DNA of 64,000 bases from Levilactobacillus andaensis. Lineage in GTDB: Bacteria > Bacillota > Bacilli > Lactobacillales > Lactobacillaceae. The stretch lies in assembly GCF_016861695.1 (NCBI RefSeq), contig NZ_BOLP01000019.1:1-64000 (forward strand). Reading direction: 5' to 3'. Both the position numbers and the translations under genes were made by a program. Of the stretch, positions 25,726 through 34,797 are shown piece by piece (the first letter of the stretch is position 1; every line of letters starts with the position of its first letter). The notes under the pieces are model-generated. The model had not been told where the DNA came from. It saw only the letters and a program-made list of their open reading frames with translations, and made no database searches.

Positions 25726-26484
25726 GTGTGGCGTAAGTTAAGCATTCTCAGTCGCTTTGAATTGCGACAGACCTGGGACGACAAGATGGTTTTATTTTAT
25801 ACATTGATTGCTCCAATGATTTTCTTTGTGGTAGCGGACTTCAGTTCACACGGCCATCCATTTGGCGTTCATGATCTGGCATCCCAGTTAGTGGGGTATT
25901 GGGTCTACATTGTTTTAGTAGGCGTTTTGAACGGGTTCCAGTTTGCCTTGATCGGCATGCGCGAATCGAATTTCTTAAAGATGTTTACGGTGATTGCCGG
26001 CGATAAGCGCTTGATCTTTTTCAGCAATCTTGCTGTGCAACTTCTATTTATTGAGATTGAAGTTTTCGTATTTGATGTAGTCGTTTTAATTTTGAATCCG
26101 GCATCGCTGATCTTGCTACCTATGATGGCGGGGGGCTTACTGTTAAACCTGATCTTGATTCCAATCGTCGCCGGATTCACGAACTTTCTCTTGATTCTCC
26201 CACTCCGCACCAACCTAGTATCTTTGATGACCACGGGATATATCTTTGCGGGGATGTTCCTGATGAGTCCGGGGATCACGTTAGCACCCTGGCTCAATGA
26301 TATCTTAGCGGCGATTAATCCCTGCTCGTACATGCTTCAATTCTACAGCGCGGGACTGGATATTTTAGGCCGGGTGTCATTACCCCAGGTTGGCCTATTG
26401 CTGGGGGTGGCGGCGTTCTACTTGCTCGTCGGTTACTATCCCGTACGTCACATGAAGCTCCAGTCGAACACGAACCGTTATTGA
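25726..26484 (+). CDS. ABC-2 type transporter permease
   Basis: A 252-residue protein with about six membrane segments (first near 20-38, last near 228-245) and no catalytic motif. The layout is that of a half-size ABC-2 permease. I chose GTG 25726, 6 nt after AGAAGGG; ATG 25708 is an alternative with a poorer site. The partner ATPase at 26959 follows on the same strand after a 474-nt gap holding repeat B2, so the pair may no longer be one transcript. Substrate unknown; drug, peptide or lipid export are all possible. Confidence 0.78.
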   Translation: MWRKLSILSRFELRQTWDDKMVLFYTLIAPMIFFVVADFSSHGHPFGVHDLASQLVGYWVYIVLVGVLNGFQFALIGMRESNFLKMFTVIAGDKRLIFFSNLAVQLLFIEIEVFVFDVVVLILNPASLILLPMMAGGLLLNLILIPIVAGFTNFLLILPLRTNLVSLMTTGYIFAGMFLMSPGITLAPWLNDILAAINPCSYMLQFYSAGLDILGRVSLPQVGLLLGVAAFYLLVGYYPVRHMKLQSNTNRY

Positions 26485-26503
26485 TGGATGGTTATAAATT
26501 GGG

Positions 26504-26692
26504 TGCACTCCGGCTGCCAGAGATTCCGCCTGCCATGGGGAACGCCTTCAGCCTGAGAAACGGGCTTCCGGCTCGCCTCAAAGCCACGAAAAGCGCGTGT
26601 CTTCGAGGACGTCCCACGCTGTAAGCCGGGAAAGGACCCCGACAAACAGCGTCGACACGGCTGGCTACATCTCTGGCTTCCTCCGGCTATGA
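26504..26692 (+). repeat. repeat B, copy 2 (B2), without an A partner
   Basis: Matches B at both ends (GCACTCCGGCTGCCAGAGAT; CATCTCTGGCTTCCTCCGGC). The distal hairpin is ACGCTGT/ACAGCGT, quite unlike other copies in sequence but still paired. It lies between the ABC permease and ATPase genes. The rest of the gap to 26958 shows no clear repeat A; an AT-rich stretch before 26940 may hold a promoter. Confidence 0.8.
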
Positions 26693-26958
26693 TTGATCAC
26701 TACCATAGCAAGCGTTGAAATGCGTGAGTAACTTGTCTTTTTAATTGTACTGACAGTAGCAATGGTTAATGCGTCAGGAGGACACTCTATGAACTGAAAA
26801 AGTCTGTCAAACGTGTACACGTCGTCAAAACTATACGGGGTGAATGCTGAGACGTTGGAACTTCTTGTTAAGTCAGGTGATGCTGTTATCTAAGTGCCTC
26901 AATCCCTAATTTGTAAATAGATTATTACACAAAATAATTTCTAAACAGGAGGTCAGTC

Positions 26959-27630
26959 ATGAGAATCCAAGATTTTTCTTACCAGTTACCGGATGGCCGG
27001 GTACTATTTGACCATTTAACGGCTGACTTTGAGCCGGGGAAAATCAACGTTCTACTGGGCGTGAACGGCGTGGGGAAGACGACGCTGCTCGATTTTATCG
27101 CCGGCGTTAGTGAACGGCGGGACTTACCCTTTGAAGGCTTCCCCGAAATGGCACGGATTGCCTATCAGATGCAGGGGGCACCGTTTACCGGGTCGGCCAA
27201 GGTAGTAGATGCCATTCGAATGATGGTGAATTTAGATCGGCCGACTGCTAATTTTGAAGCCAGCCAATTGCCAGAGAGCCTAAAGGATATTGCCAACAGC
27301 CAGTTTCGCGACCTCTCTGGTGGGCAACGGCGATTGGTCATTCTAGAAGGAATTTGTCAGTTACAACGCGACCTATATCTATTTGACGAACCGGAAAGTG
27401 GTTTGGACGTTAAGATTGCTGCCCAAATGATGAATCGGATTGAAGGCTTAGCCGCTAAGGGGAAAACGGTGATCATGACGACCCACCAGTTTCGCAATCT
27501 TCCGGAAGACAACGTCCATTTACTGGTGTTGGCTGGAAAGTGTATTGCTTTCGCGGGCACACCGGCGGAACTGATGGCAGAGACTAACACTAAAAGTTTA
27601 GAGGATGCTTATTTGAAAACTGATTCCTAA
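26959..27630 (+). CDS. ABC transporter ATP-binding protein
   Basis: A 223-residue ABC ATPase. Walker A is GVNGVGKTT (near 34-42), the signature LSGGQ (near 117-121), Walker B LYLFDEPESGLD (near 136-147) and the switch His TTHQ (near 174). A strong AACAGGAGGTCAGTC site precedes the ATG. It probably powers the permease at 25726. Length and motifs are normal. Confidence 0.88.
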   Translation: MRIQDFSYQLPDGRVLFDHLTADFEPGKINVLLGVNGVGKTTLLDFIAGVSERRDLPFEGFPEMARIAYQMQGAPFTGSAKVVDAIRMMVNLDRPTANFEASQLPESLKDIANSQFRDLSGGQRRLVILEGICQLQRDLYLFDEPESGLDVKIAAQMMNRIEGLAAKGKTVIMTTHQFRNLPEDNVHLLVLAGKCIAFAGTPAELMAETNTKSLEDAYLKTDS

Positions 27631-27641
27631 ACAGTTGCGTC

Positions 27642-27681
27642 AAAAAAAGAGAGGTCCGGAAAAATTTCCGACTTCTCTTTT
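27642..27681. terminator. bidirectional terminator between ABC ATPase and flavodoxin genes
   Basis: AAAAAGAGA-GTCCGGAAA pairs with TTTCCGAC-TCTCTTTT, with A and T runs on both sides. It serves two convergent genes. Confidence 0.85.
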
Positions 27682-27695
27682 GGCATGTTCTGAGT

Positions 27696-28463
27696 TTAAC
27701 GCCGGCGGTGCCGCACAAACGTAAAGAAGTGCAGGAGACTGGCTAGAAGGACATAGAAGATGACCACAAAACTTACATACGTGATCCAAAACTTGCCGGC
27801 CGCGAAGACACCGAACCACCATGCCTGCAAGCCCATCGTGACGAGGGCCATGACGGCAATCATGGCGAACAACAATAAATAACGTTTCAAGGTATTATCA
27901 TCCTTTCGTGGTCGGTCGGCAATCTTCTTAGCCCAACGCCGACACTCTGCTAGTTTTTCCGGTCGAGGAGCGTGTGTGCCACCCCAGGTTCCCGTACCAA
28001 CGAATTCTCCGACCTTAATCAGTCCGGCGCCAGTTAGCACGCGGTCGATGGTCACAAAGGTCTGGTCCGTGATGCCAGTGAAAAAGTTTTCGGTGGAACT
28101 GATAAAACAGGTCGTCATGCTCAGGTAATGCTTGTCCTTATATTTGCCGGGTAACGTGTCGGCCACGGAGTTCATCCGGACCAAGCGAAACCGCATGCAG
28201 TCAAAAAACTGCTTCATCACGCCCGAGAGACCACCCCAGTATGTAGGTGCACAGACAATCCAAAAGTCACTGGCCGACATTTTAGCCTCGATTTCATCCA
28301 ACGCCGGACACGGCTTTTCCTTCGTATCGGGATAAATGTCGTAATCCCGCAGAAAGACGGTCTCAACGGTGGCATTGGCAGGTAAATTATCGGTAACGGC
28401 CTGCAGATAGCCAGCCGTAATTCCGTTTCGCTCGTGACTTCCTAGTAACGCCAAATAACGCAC
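27696..28463 (-). CDS. flavodoxin/NADPH-dependent FMN reductase family protein with C-terminal membrane hairpin
   Basis: A 255-residue protein. The first 180 residues form a flavodoxin-like fold: LLGSHERNG (7-15) at the FMN phosphate site, APTYWGGLSGVMKQFFD (near 72-88), and GTGTWGG late. The last 65 residues hold two membrane segments (about 193-213 and 222-245) and a basic RHRRR end, so the enzyme is probably tethered to the inner face of the membrane. GTG 28463 follows GTGAGGCG. The redox partner is unknown. It stands alone. Confidence 0.75.
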   Translation of the reverse strand: MRYLALLGSHERNGITAGYLQAVTDNLPANATVETVFLRDYDIYPDTKEKPCPALDEIEAKMSASDFWIVCAPTYWGGLSGVMKQFFDCMRFRLVRMNSVADTLPGKYKDKHYLSMTTCFISSTENFFTGITDQTFVTIDRVLTGAGLIKVGEFVGTGTWGGTHAPRPEKLAECRRWAKKIADRPRKDDNTLKRYLLLFAMIAVMALVTMGLQAWWFGVFAAGKFWITYVSFVVIFYVLLASLLHFFTFVRHRRR

Positions 28464-28806
28464 AGCAATCGCCTCACAATATTTAATTATTAATAAATTG
28501 CGTACAATAATTATACCGCATTTAGCCGATTAATGAGGATTAGGGGATTACCTAAAGTTAGTGAAAAATGACGACATGATGCTAAGGTATGGTCACAAGT
28601 TAGAGTAACCAGTGATGGGGGCTTTAAAGCAGCGGCAGTGAGCGCTAAAATAATAACGAAGATTGCTCGTTGTTTTGGGCGTAGCGATGTTAGTGGAAAA
28701 TAGGTCGTTACAAGCATTCTAACTTTTAGGTTGACCCTATAAGGCTTGTTATGTCGAAACGTGGCAATCTACAGGCATTAAATTTGACGTTATGGCAAAG
28801 CACAAT

Positions 28807-28991
28807 CAGAGCCGGAGGAGGTCAGGGATGCAGCCAGCCGTGGTAATATTGGGTGCTGGCCGTCTGGCTAGCACCCAATATGGGCGATTTTGAAGACACG
28901 CGTTTTTCGTGGCTTCAAAACGAGCGAGAAGCCCGGCCCACAGGCTGAAGCGTCCCCACAGCAGGCGGAATCCCTGGCAGCCACAGGCGGA
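28807..28991 (-). repeat. repeat B, copy 3 (B3), without an A partner
   Basis: B in reverse orientation: AGAGCCGGAGGAGG at 28809 and GGAATCCCTGGCAGCC at the other end. The distal hairpin ATATTGGGTGCT/AGCACCCAATAT shows several paired changes against B4 and B5. No A element lies in 28464-28800; that stretch holds the flavodoxin promoter region (TATAAT on the minus strand near 28510) and nothing else I recognise. Confidence 0.83.
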
Positions 28992-29010
28992 CAATCGTAA
29001 ACAATCCCAA

Positions 29011-29042
29011 ATAAAAACCCTCACAGAAGAAGCTTGTGAGGG
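29011..29042 (-). terminator. terminator of the 29051-29371 gene
   Basis: On the minus strand CCCTCACA pairs with TGTGAGGG, followed by five T. Confidence 0.85.
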
Positions 29043-29050
29043 ACGAGACA

Positions 29051-29371
29051 TTAAAGAATTTCAGTAAGAATGGCGAAGAAGCGTTGGGAAATGGCTTCCC
29101 CTTGGCCCGCCTTAGAGAATTTGTATTTCAGTAGGTGACGGTCAATTTCGTGGAAGAAAACGTTGGCCATAGTTGAATAATCGCTATCGTTGGTTTGGTC
29201 GATGCGTTTAAAAGCCCGCCAGGTTGAATAGATCAACTGAGCGTCGGAAACGTCTGCCAGTTCTGGAAAATGTGCGCGAATGCTCTTGGTCATTGTGATG
29301 ACCTGCTTGGCCCGTTCGGGGGACATTTCCATCTTCGGTGCCGTGGTTGCACCGGCTGTTGCTTGCGTCAT
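29051..29371 (-). CDS. hypothetical protein, 106 residues
   Basis: Not recognised. A hydrophilic, mainly helical protein with an Ala/Thr-rich N-terminus (1-15) and no membrane segment or Cys. The core includes QVITMTKSIRAHFPELADVS and DYSTMANVFFHEIDRHLLK. A strong AAGGAGGAATGCC site and a clear terminator support it as real. It is divergent from murJ, and repeat B3 lies downstream in the same orientation. Confidence 0.7.
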   Translation of the reverse strand: MTQATAGATTAPKMEMSPERAKQVITMTKSIRAHFPELADVSDAQLIYSTWRAFKRIDQTNDSDYSTMANVFFHEIDRHLLKYKFSKAGQGEAISQRFFAILTEIL

Positions 29372-29527
29372 ATTGGCATTCCTCCTTGAATAAGTTCTGA
29401 TTCCTTGCTACTTTCAAGGATACCACTGTTGACCCTATCCGGTAAGCAATGTCGGCTGGTTTCGGCGAATTCAGTGCGCTGTCGGTTAAATCTTTAACGA
29501 AACCTGATAATTTTTAAGAAAAAGCTA

Positions 29528-29536
29528 TGGTATAAT
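29528..29536 (+). promoter_or_regulatory. murJ promoter (extended -10)
   Basis: TGGTATAAT with a poor -35. The transcript would have an untranslated leader of about 75 nt with a small hairpin (CTTAG/CTAAG). Confidence 0.6.
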
Positions 29537-29616
29537 GTTGGTTTGATTAGCTTAGCTCCGTTAAGAGCCTAAGTAATAGGACCATTGAATTTTAAAAATT
29601 GAAAGTAGGGTGTCAA

Positions 29617-31257
29617 ATGGCGGCAAAGTCTGATAATTCTGGCAATCAAGCTGACGCACAAGAACAGATGGTAGCGGGCTCTGCGTGGATGACGGCGGGA
29701 AGCATCTTTTCGCGAATCCTGGGCGCAGTGTATATCATCCCCTGGAACATCTGGTTCGGCGCCTTCTATCTCCAAGGAAATGCGTTGTACGGAAAAGGGT
29801 ACAACATCTACAGTTTCTTCCTGATTGCCGCAATTGCGGGGGTGCCCTCGGCGATTGCAAAGCAAGTGGCGCACTATAATGCGTTAAATGAATACGGCAT
29901 TAGTGTCCGCCTGTACAAGCGGGGCTTGGAAATTGCCATTATGACCGGGGTCGCGATTGCTGCGTTGATGTACTTTGGCGCGCCACTCTTTATCGGTGGG
30001 GACGACAACTTGATTCCGGTCCTGCATTCGTTGGCATGGGCGATTCTGATCATCCCCACGATGAGTCTGACCCGCGGGTACTTCCAAGGTTTCCAACAAA
30101 TGGCGCCTTCAGCCATCTCCCAGTTTGTCGAACAACTTGTTCGCGTGTTGTACATGTTGCTGTCGGCCTACGTGATCATGCGGGTCCTGAAAGGTAACTG
30201 GATCACCGCTGTGTCGCAGTCGACTTTGGCCGCAGCGATGGGGGCCCTAGGTGGTCTGTTGGTCCTCGGCGTTTACTACTGGCGCCGCCGGCGGCATTTC
30301 CGGTCGTTGGTCCGCAACAGTAATAATCAAATGGTCGTGCCGGCATCGCAACTCTACCGGGAAATTATTGCGCAAGCCGTGCCTTTCGTGGTCTTGGGTG
30401 CTGGGATTACGATTTTTCAACTGATCGACCAATACACCTTCGCACCGATTATGCATATGGCTGGCAATTATTCAGCGGCTTACCTAAACGACTTATTCGC
30501 GCTGTTTGGGGTTAACGCCAACAAATTAATTATGATTACGATTTCCTTAGCGTCGGCCTTGGCCGTGACGGTCGTGCCGTTGCTGTCCGAAGCCTACACG
30601 CGGGGTGATAAAAAATCGATCTCTAACCAATTATCCAACGCATTCTTAATGTTTGAATTTGTCATGATTCCCAGTGCGTTAGGAATGTCCGCCGTGGCCC
30701 GACCATTGAACCTGGTCTTCTACGGTCGGTCACACGAGGCCTTGGCCGCATCGATTCTGGCCTTCTCCTCGTACCTCTCAATCTTGTTGGGACTATACAC
30801 AGTCGTTTCCGCCCTCATGCAGGGAATCTCGCAAAATAAGCGGGCCGTGCGCTACTTTATCGTCGGTACGGTCGTCAAATTTATTGTGCAGTGGCCGCTG
30901 GTCTACTTCTTCGGGGCGTTTGGTCCCTTACTGGCGACTGGTTGTGGGTTCTTGGTCACGTGTTACCTGATCATTCACTCACTGGACGTTCAATTTGGCA
31001 TCAACTACACGCAGATCGCCAAGAAGACGAATGGTATTTTACTGACGTCGATTGGGACGTACATTTTGGCTAAGGCGATTACTTTCCTGGGAAGCTTCAG
31101 TGGAAGCGAAGGCCGGATCATGAATTTCTTGATTGTGGCCGTGGCAGCACTGGTCGGCGGTTATTTCTACGTGTACGTGGTCTTGAAGAGCCGCTTGGCA
31201 GATGCCATCATGGGTCCCCGAGTCGCAGGGTTACGGCGACGGTTGCACATTCACTAG
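29617..31257 (+). CDS. murJ: lipid II flippase MurJ/YtgP-type (MOP family)
   Basis: A 546-residue protein with about 14 membrane segments from residue 25 to 530. The N-terminal GSAWMTAGSIFSRILGAVY, GYNIYSFFL and GVPSAIAKQ segments are typical of the YtgP branch of polysaccharide flippases, shown in B. subtilis to act as MurJ. ATG 29617 lies 6 nt after AGTAGGGTG; a TTG at 29599 is unlikely. The gene ends 12 nt before an RsuA-like gene with which it is probably co-transcribed. A role in exporting another oligosaccharide is the main alternative. Confidence 0.85.
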   Translation: MAAKSDNSGNQADAQEQMVAGSAWMTAGSIFSRILGAVYIIPWNIWFGAFYLQGNALYGKGYNIYSFFLIAAIAGVPSAIAKQVAHYNALNEYGISVRLYKRGLEIAIMTGVAIAALMYFGAPLFIGGDDNLIPVLHSLAWAILIIPTMSLTRGYFQGFQQMAPSAISQFVEQLVRVLYMLLSAYVIMRVLKGNWITAVSQSTLAAAMGALGGLLVLGVYYWRRRRHFRSLVRNSNNQMVVPASQLYREIIAQAVPFVVLGAGITIFQLIDQYTFAPIMHMAGNYSAAYLNDLFALFGVNANKLIMITISLASALAVTVVPLLSEAYTRGDKKSISNQLSNAFLMFEFVMIPSALGMSAVARPLNLVFYGRSHEALAASILAFSSYLSILLGLYTVVSALMQGISQNKRAVRYFIVGTVVKFIVQWPLVYFFGAFGPLLATGCGFLVTCYLIIHSLDVQFGINYTQIAKKTNGILLTSIGTYILAKAITFLGSFSGSEGRIMNFLIVAVAALVGGYFYVYVVLKSRLADAIMGPRVAGLRRRLHIH

Positions 31258-31269
31258 GAGGACGTTGAG

Positions 31270-31959
31270 ATGAACATTGAACGGTACTTAACGGAAAATC
31301 GACAGGGAACGCCATTGCAAATTTTGCGGTTACTGCGGCAGGGACGGGTGACGGTCAATTCTGACGTGGTCGACTCACCCCGGGCAACGGTAGCCGTGGC
31401 GGATAACGTCCGTGTCGACGGGATGACCGTGACCGGGCGTCAGCCGCAATACCTAGTCTTCAACAAGCCAGTCGGATTTCAACTGAGCATGGACCCCACG
31501 ACACCGCACAGCTTGGGCAGCCTGTTAAATGCCTTTGATCAGCCACGGCAATTAAAGCCGCTGACGGATTTACCCAAAGAAGCGGTGGGCCTGGTGTTGG
31601 CTAGCGATGACGAACACTTCTTGACCGATGTGACGAATCAAAACTGGCCGAGTCAATTTCAGGTGCAGGTCAGCGGGACAACAGCGCCCGTACTAGCGCC
31701 CAACCAAGCCTTCCATGAGGTGACAACACAGGTCGACCGGGTCCATCAACACGTGACGGTCACTTTGACGACGACCGATAGCGAATCGGCGGTCGCGGTC
31801 CTCGGAGCGTTGCCAGACGTTCTGGGTCCCGTCGAACGATTAACGGTTGGTCCACTGCGACTCCCCGTTGATCTACCGAATGGGGCGTACCGCGGCTTGT
31901 TACCAGCGGAGATCGATGAGTTGACTGGCCCACTGGACAGTGTAGAAAATAAAATGTAA
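31270..31959 (+). CDS. RsuA-family pseudouridine synthase homologue lacking the catalytic Asp
   Basis: A 229-residue protein with an N-terminal S4 RNA-binding domain (1-52, ending in a VRVDG turn) and an RsuA-type fold starting YLVFNKPVGF (61-70). In active members the next motif is GRLD-x-T-x-GLLLL. Aligned without gaps, this protein has TDLP-K-E-AVGLVL at 99-110, so the catalytic Asp position is Pro102 and the preceding Arg is Asp. I infer no pseudouridylation, leaving an RNA-binding or decoy role. AGGAGGACGTTGAG precedes the ATG. It is 12 nt after murJ. Confidence 0.8.
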   Translation: MNIERYLTENRQGTPLQILRLLRQGRVTVNSDVVDSPRATVAVADNVRVDGMTVTGRQPQYLVFNKPVGFQLSMDPTTPHSLGSLLNAFDQPRQLKPLTDLPKEAVGLVLASDDEHFLTDVTNQNWPSQFQVQVSGTTAPVLAPNQAFHEVTTQVDRVHQHVTVTLTTTDSESAVAVLGALPDVLGPVERLTVGPLRLPVDLPNGAYRGLLPAEIDELTGPLDSVENKM

Positions 31960-31961
31960 TT

Positions 31962-32010
31962 AAAAAAGTAGAAACCTCTATCTGGAATGGATAGGGATTT
32001 CTGCTTTTTT
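31962..32010 (+). terminator. terminator of murJ and the RsuA-like gene
   Basis: AGAAA-CTCTATC pairs with GGATAG-GATTTCT, flanked by A and six T. Confidence 0.88.
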
Positions 32011-32096
32011 GATGGTCTGACTAAAGGTTGGAAGATGAAGTACCTGTCTCATCTCGGTAGCGGTAGGAATTCGCACCATGAAGTTGGTTTGAATTT

Positions 32097-32118
32097 GCCG
32101 CACTCCGGCTGCTGTGGT
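32097..32118 (+). repeat. scar of repeat B (B8): ends only
   Basis: Reads GCCGCACTCCGGCTGCTGTG. The left part is the left end of B and the right part is the right end, with about 165 nt of body absent. It lies about 95 nt before A2, exactly where B is found in full loci. Confidence 0.6.
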
Positions 32119-32211
32119 TGTGTTCTATCAAAACAACGATCGAAAGACGTGTCAGGTTAGCGCTTTCGGGTCCAATCGATAGCGACTGTTACCCGTCGTC
32201 TAAGAACACCG

Positions 32212-32376
32212 TGTAAGCCGAGAGGTCGCCAGATATGGGCTCAGGCGCGTCGTTCTGCTTAGTTGACGGCGGGTTTCCGTCGGCTTAGCAGAAGACCAAG
32301 CTTGTAGACTCGGCTTTTTCGAGGCTTCAAGTTGTGTCCGCACCGTTCCAGCCCATATCTGGCGGCCGGTAAGGCG
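32212..32376 (+). repeat. repeat A, copy 2 (A2)
   Basis: Arms GGTCGCCAGATATGGGCT (32224-32241) and AGCCCATATCTGGCGGCC (32350-32367). Against A1 the G-C pair is swapped to C-G and a T-A becomes T-G. Inner hairpins TTCTGCT/AGCAGAA with GACGG/CCGTC, and CTTG/CAAG, also differ from A1 with pairing kept. Confidence 0.88.
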
Positions 32377-32394
32377 AAGGCCATACTAGGTTGC

Positions 32395-33225
32395 CTAGTC
32401 TTTACATTCATGTTCTTTCATAAACTGTGGTAAGACATCAATGATCTGGTGGGGCAGGACCACATACTGGGTTCGCGCCAGTTCTTCGGCGATGGCGCTG
32501 TGGCTGTACACGGCGGCGAGCACGGCATCCGTTTTGTTTGTAAACTGAGCGACAAAACCGCCGACCATGCCAGCCAGGGTGTCGCCCATGCCACCAGTCG
32601 CCTGAGCAGGGGTTCCCAGTGGATTCTCGTAGACGGCGGTTGGCGTGTAGATTTGCGTCCGGTGGGACTTCAACACGACCGTGGCGTTTAATTGGTTAAC
32701 AATCGGCTGATTTCTTTCTGGCGTTTGTTCAGCGATAGCGATGCCACTGAGGCGTTGCCACTCCATTTGGTGCGGCGTGAAGATCAGGTGCGCTTGTGGC
32801 AAGGTCAGTTGGTGTTGAGCCACCAAGGTGATGGCCGATCCATCAATGACCAGCGTTTGCTCAGGTTGAACGACACTGAAGACGTTATTCAAAATGGATA
32901 GGGACTGCGAACTAGTGCCGAGCCCCGGTCCAATGACGATGACGTCAGTGCCCTTGACTAGCTCCTGCGTCTGCGCCAAGTCGTTGAAATCAGCGAACAT
33001 GGCTTCCGGCGAGCGGGCGTGTAGGCTGCCCTGATTGCTGGGATCGGTGATGGTCGTGACCAGTCCAGCACCGGCGTAAACGGCTGCGGCACTGGCCATG
33101 AGAATGGCACCACCGAAGTTGCGATTGCCGCCAATCAGGGTGATGCGCCCGTACGTTCCTTTGTAGCTATCGGCCGGGCGCTGCCGAATCGTCTGCGTTA
33201 AAATTTCTGTGGATAGAGTTTGCAT
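32395..33225 (-). CDS. nnrD: ADP-dependent NAD(P)H-hydrate dehydratase
   Basis: A 276-residue ribokinase-fold repair enzyme dehydrating NAD(P)HX. Motifs: GGNRNFGGAILMASAAA (near 32-48), GPGLGTS (near 98-104), TPHQMEW (near 149) and the nucleotide site TGGMGDTLAGMVGG (near 210-223). It lacks the epimerase (YjeF N-terminal) domain, as usual in lactobacilli. GAGGAGGCC precedes the ATG at 33225. Monocistronic, convergent with repeat A2. Confidence 0.9.
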   Translation of the reverse strand: MQTLSTEILTQTIRQRPADSYKGTYGRITLIGGNRNFGGAILMASAAAVYAGAGLVTTITDPSNQGSLHARSPEAMFADFNDLAQTQELVKGTDVIVIGPGLGTSSQSLSILNNVFSVVQPEQTLVIDGSAITLVAQHQLTLPQAHLIFTPHQMEWQRLSGIAIAEQTPERNQPIVNQLNATVVLKSHRTQIYTPTAVYENPLGTPAQATGGMGDTLAGMVGGFVAQFTNKTDAVLAAVYSHSAIAEELARTQYVVLPHQIIDVLPQFMKEHECKD

Positions 33226-33280
33226 GGTGAAGGCCTCCTCGTTTCAGTTTTAGTATAGCATGTTCGTTCGTGAAATCGGC

Positions 33281-33308
33281 TTACATTCGGGCGCGGGTAT
33301 GCTAAAAT
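33281..33308 (+). promoter_or_regulatory. pepV promoter
   Basis: TTACAT, 16-nt spacer, TAAAAT with extended TGC. The opposing nnrD promoter shows TGCTATACT on the minus strand near 33252. Confidence 0.65.
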
Positions 33309-33362
33309 CAAAGGTAAGTATTCCTGGACGTTTGGTCCGAATAAAATGAAGGAGGTCCAATC

Positions 33363-34763
33363 ATGGCAATTGATTGGCAACAGCTAGCTGAAAAGTACCG
33401 GAAGGATTATATCGCAGATTTAACCACCCTGGTCGGTATCGACAGCTCTCGTGACGACTCTAAGGCCACCGATGACTACCCATTAGGTCCTGGCCCGGCC
33501 AAGGCACTGATCGCATTTTTAGGATTAGCCGAACGTGATGGGTTTAAGACAAAAAATTTAGACAACTTGGCAGGCTACGTGGAGTATGGCGAGGGCGATG
33601 AGACCTTGGCGATTCTCGGTCACGCGGACGTGATGCCAGCGGGCAAAGGGTGGCACACGGATCCCTTTACGTTGACCGCCAAGGATGGCAATCTGTATGG
33701 TCGGGGAACTTCCGACGACAAGGGACCAGCCTTAGCCGCTTACTACGGTTTAAAGATGTTGAAGGACCAAGGAATCACACCTAAGATCAAGATTCGTTTC
33801 ATCATTGGGACCGACGAGGAAAGCGACTGGACGGGGATGAACCACTACCTCGACTTAGAACCGGCACCAACCTTAGGCTTCTCACCAGATGCCGAATTCC
33901 CACTGATCAATGGTGAAAAGGGGAACGTGACCTTCACGTCGACCTTTACTGGCACGAACGGCAACGGTTTAGTCTTACGCGAATTTGATGCCGGCCTGCG
34001 GGAAAACATGGTCCCACGGGACGCTGAAGCAACGGTTGAAAATGGGGACAACGCCCAATTAACCGCTGACTTTGACAAATTCTTGACGGACGCCCCAGTG
34101 ACGGGTGACGTGACGACCGACGCGGACGGCTTACATTTCCACGTGATCGGTAAAGCGGCCCACGGGATGGAACCAAAGAACGGCATCAACGCCGGGACTT
34201 ACCTGGCAACCTTCTTGGCCGCGCAAGCCTTCGGTGGTGACGCTGCGGACTTCTTAGGCCTGCTCGCAAGTAATTTACATGACGATTCCCGGGCGAACAA
34301 GTTAGGCATTGCCTACACCGATAAAGTCATGGGCGACTTGACCATGAACGTTGGGATCATGACCTTTACCGCCGATAAGGGTGGTCTGATCAACACCAAC
34401 TTCCGTTACCCAACTGGAACGGGCGCCGCTGACATCGAGACTGGCTTGGCAAAGGCCACGGCCGACATGAACGTGACGTTGAAGCAGGGCCGCGAAATGG
34501 TTCCCCATTACGTTGACCCAGCCGATCCAATCGTGGCAACGTTGATGGACGTTTACCGCCAACAAACCGGCGACATGACTGCCCAACCAGAAGTTGTGGG
34601 CGGTGGGACCTATGGCCGTTTGATGAAACGTGGTGTGGCCTTTGGGGCCTTATTCCCTGGCACGCAGGACACGATGCATCAGGCCGATGAATTCCAACCC
34701 GAGGCTGACCTACTAAAGGCAATGGCCATTTACGGTCAGGCAATCTTCGAGTTGACCAAATAA
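33363..34763 (+). CDS. pepV: dipeptidase PepV
   Basis: A 466-residue M20 dizinc dipeptidase. Metal ligands appear in LGHADVMPAG (near 86), GTSDDKGP (near 118) and TDEESDW (near 152), with a late HQADEF near 438. The insert domain spans about 180-390. PepV cleaves N-terminal residues from diverse dipeptides during peptide nutrition. ATG 33363 follows GAAGGAGGTCC. Codon use suggests high expression. The usp gene follows after 34 nt with no terminator between. Confidence 0.93.
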   Translation: MAIDWQQLAEKYRKDYIADLTTLVGIDSSRDDSKATDDYPLGPGPAKALIAFLGLAERDGFKTKNLDNLAGYVEYGEGDETLAILGHADVMPAGKGWHTDPFTLTAKDGNLYGRGTSDDKGPALAAYYGLKMLKDQGITPKIKIRFIIGTDEESDWTGMNHYLDLEPAPTLGFSPDAEFPLINGEKGNVTFTSTFTGTNGNGLVLREFDAGLRENMVPRDAEATVENGDNAQLTADFDKFLTDAPVTGDVTTDADGLHFHVIGKAAHGMEPKNGINAGTYLATFLAAQAFGGDAADFLGLLASNLHDDSRANKLGIAYTDKVMGDLTMNVGIMTFTADKGGLINTNFRYPTGTGAADIETGLAKATADMNVTLKQGREMVPHYVDPADPIVATLMDVYRQQTGDMTAQPEVVGGGTYGRLMKRGVAFGALFPGTQDTMHQADEFQPEADLLKAMAIYGQAIFELTK

Positions 34764-34797
34764 GGTCGTGAGAATGACCGGCAAAGGAGTGGTAGAG

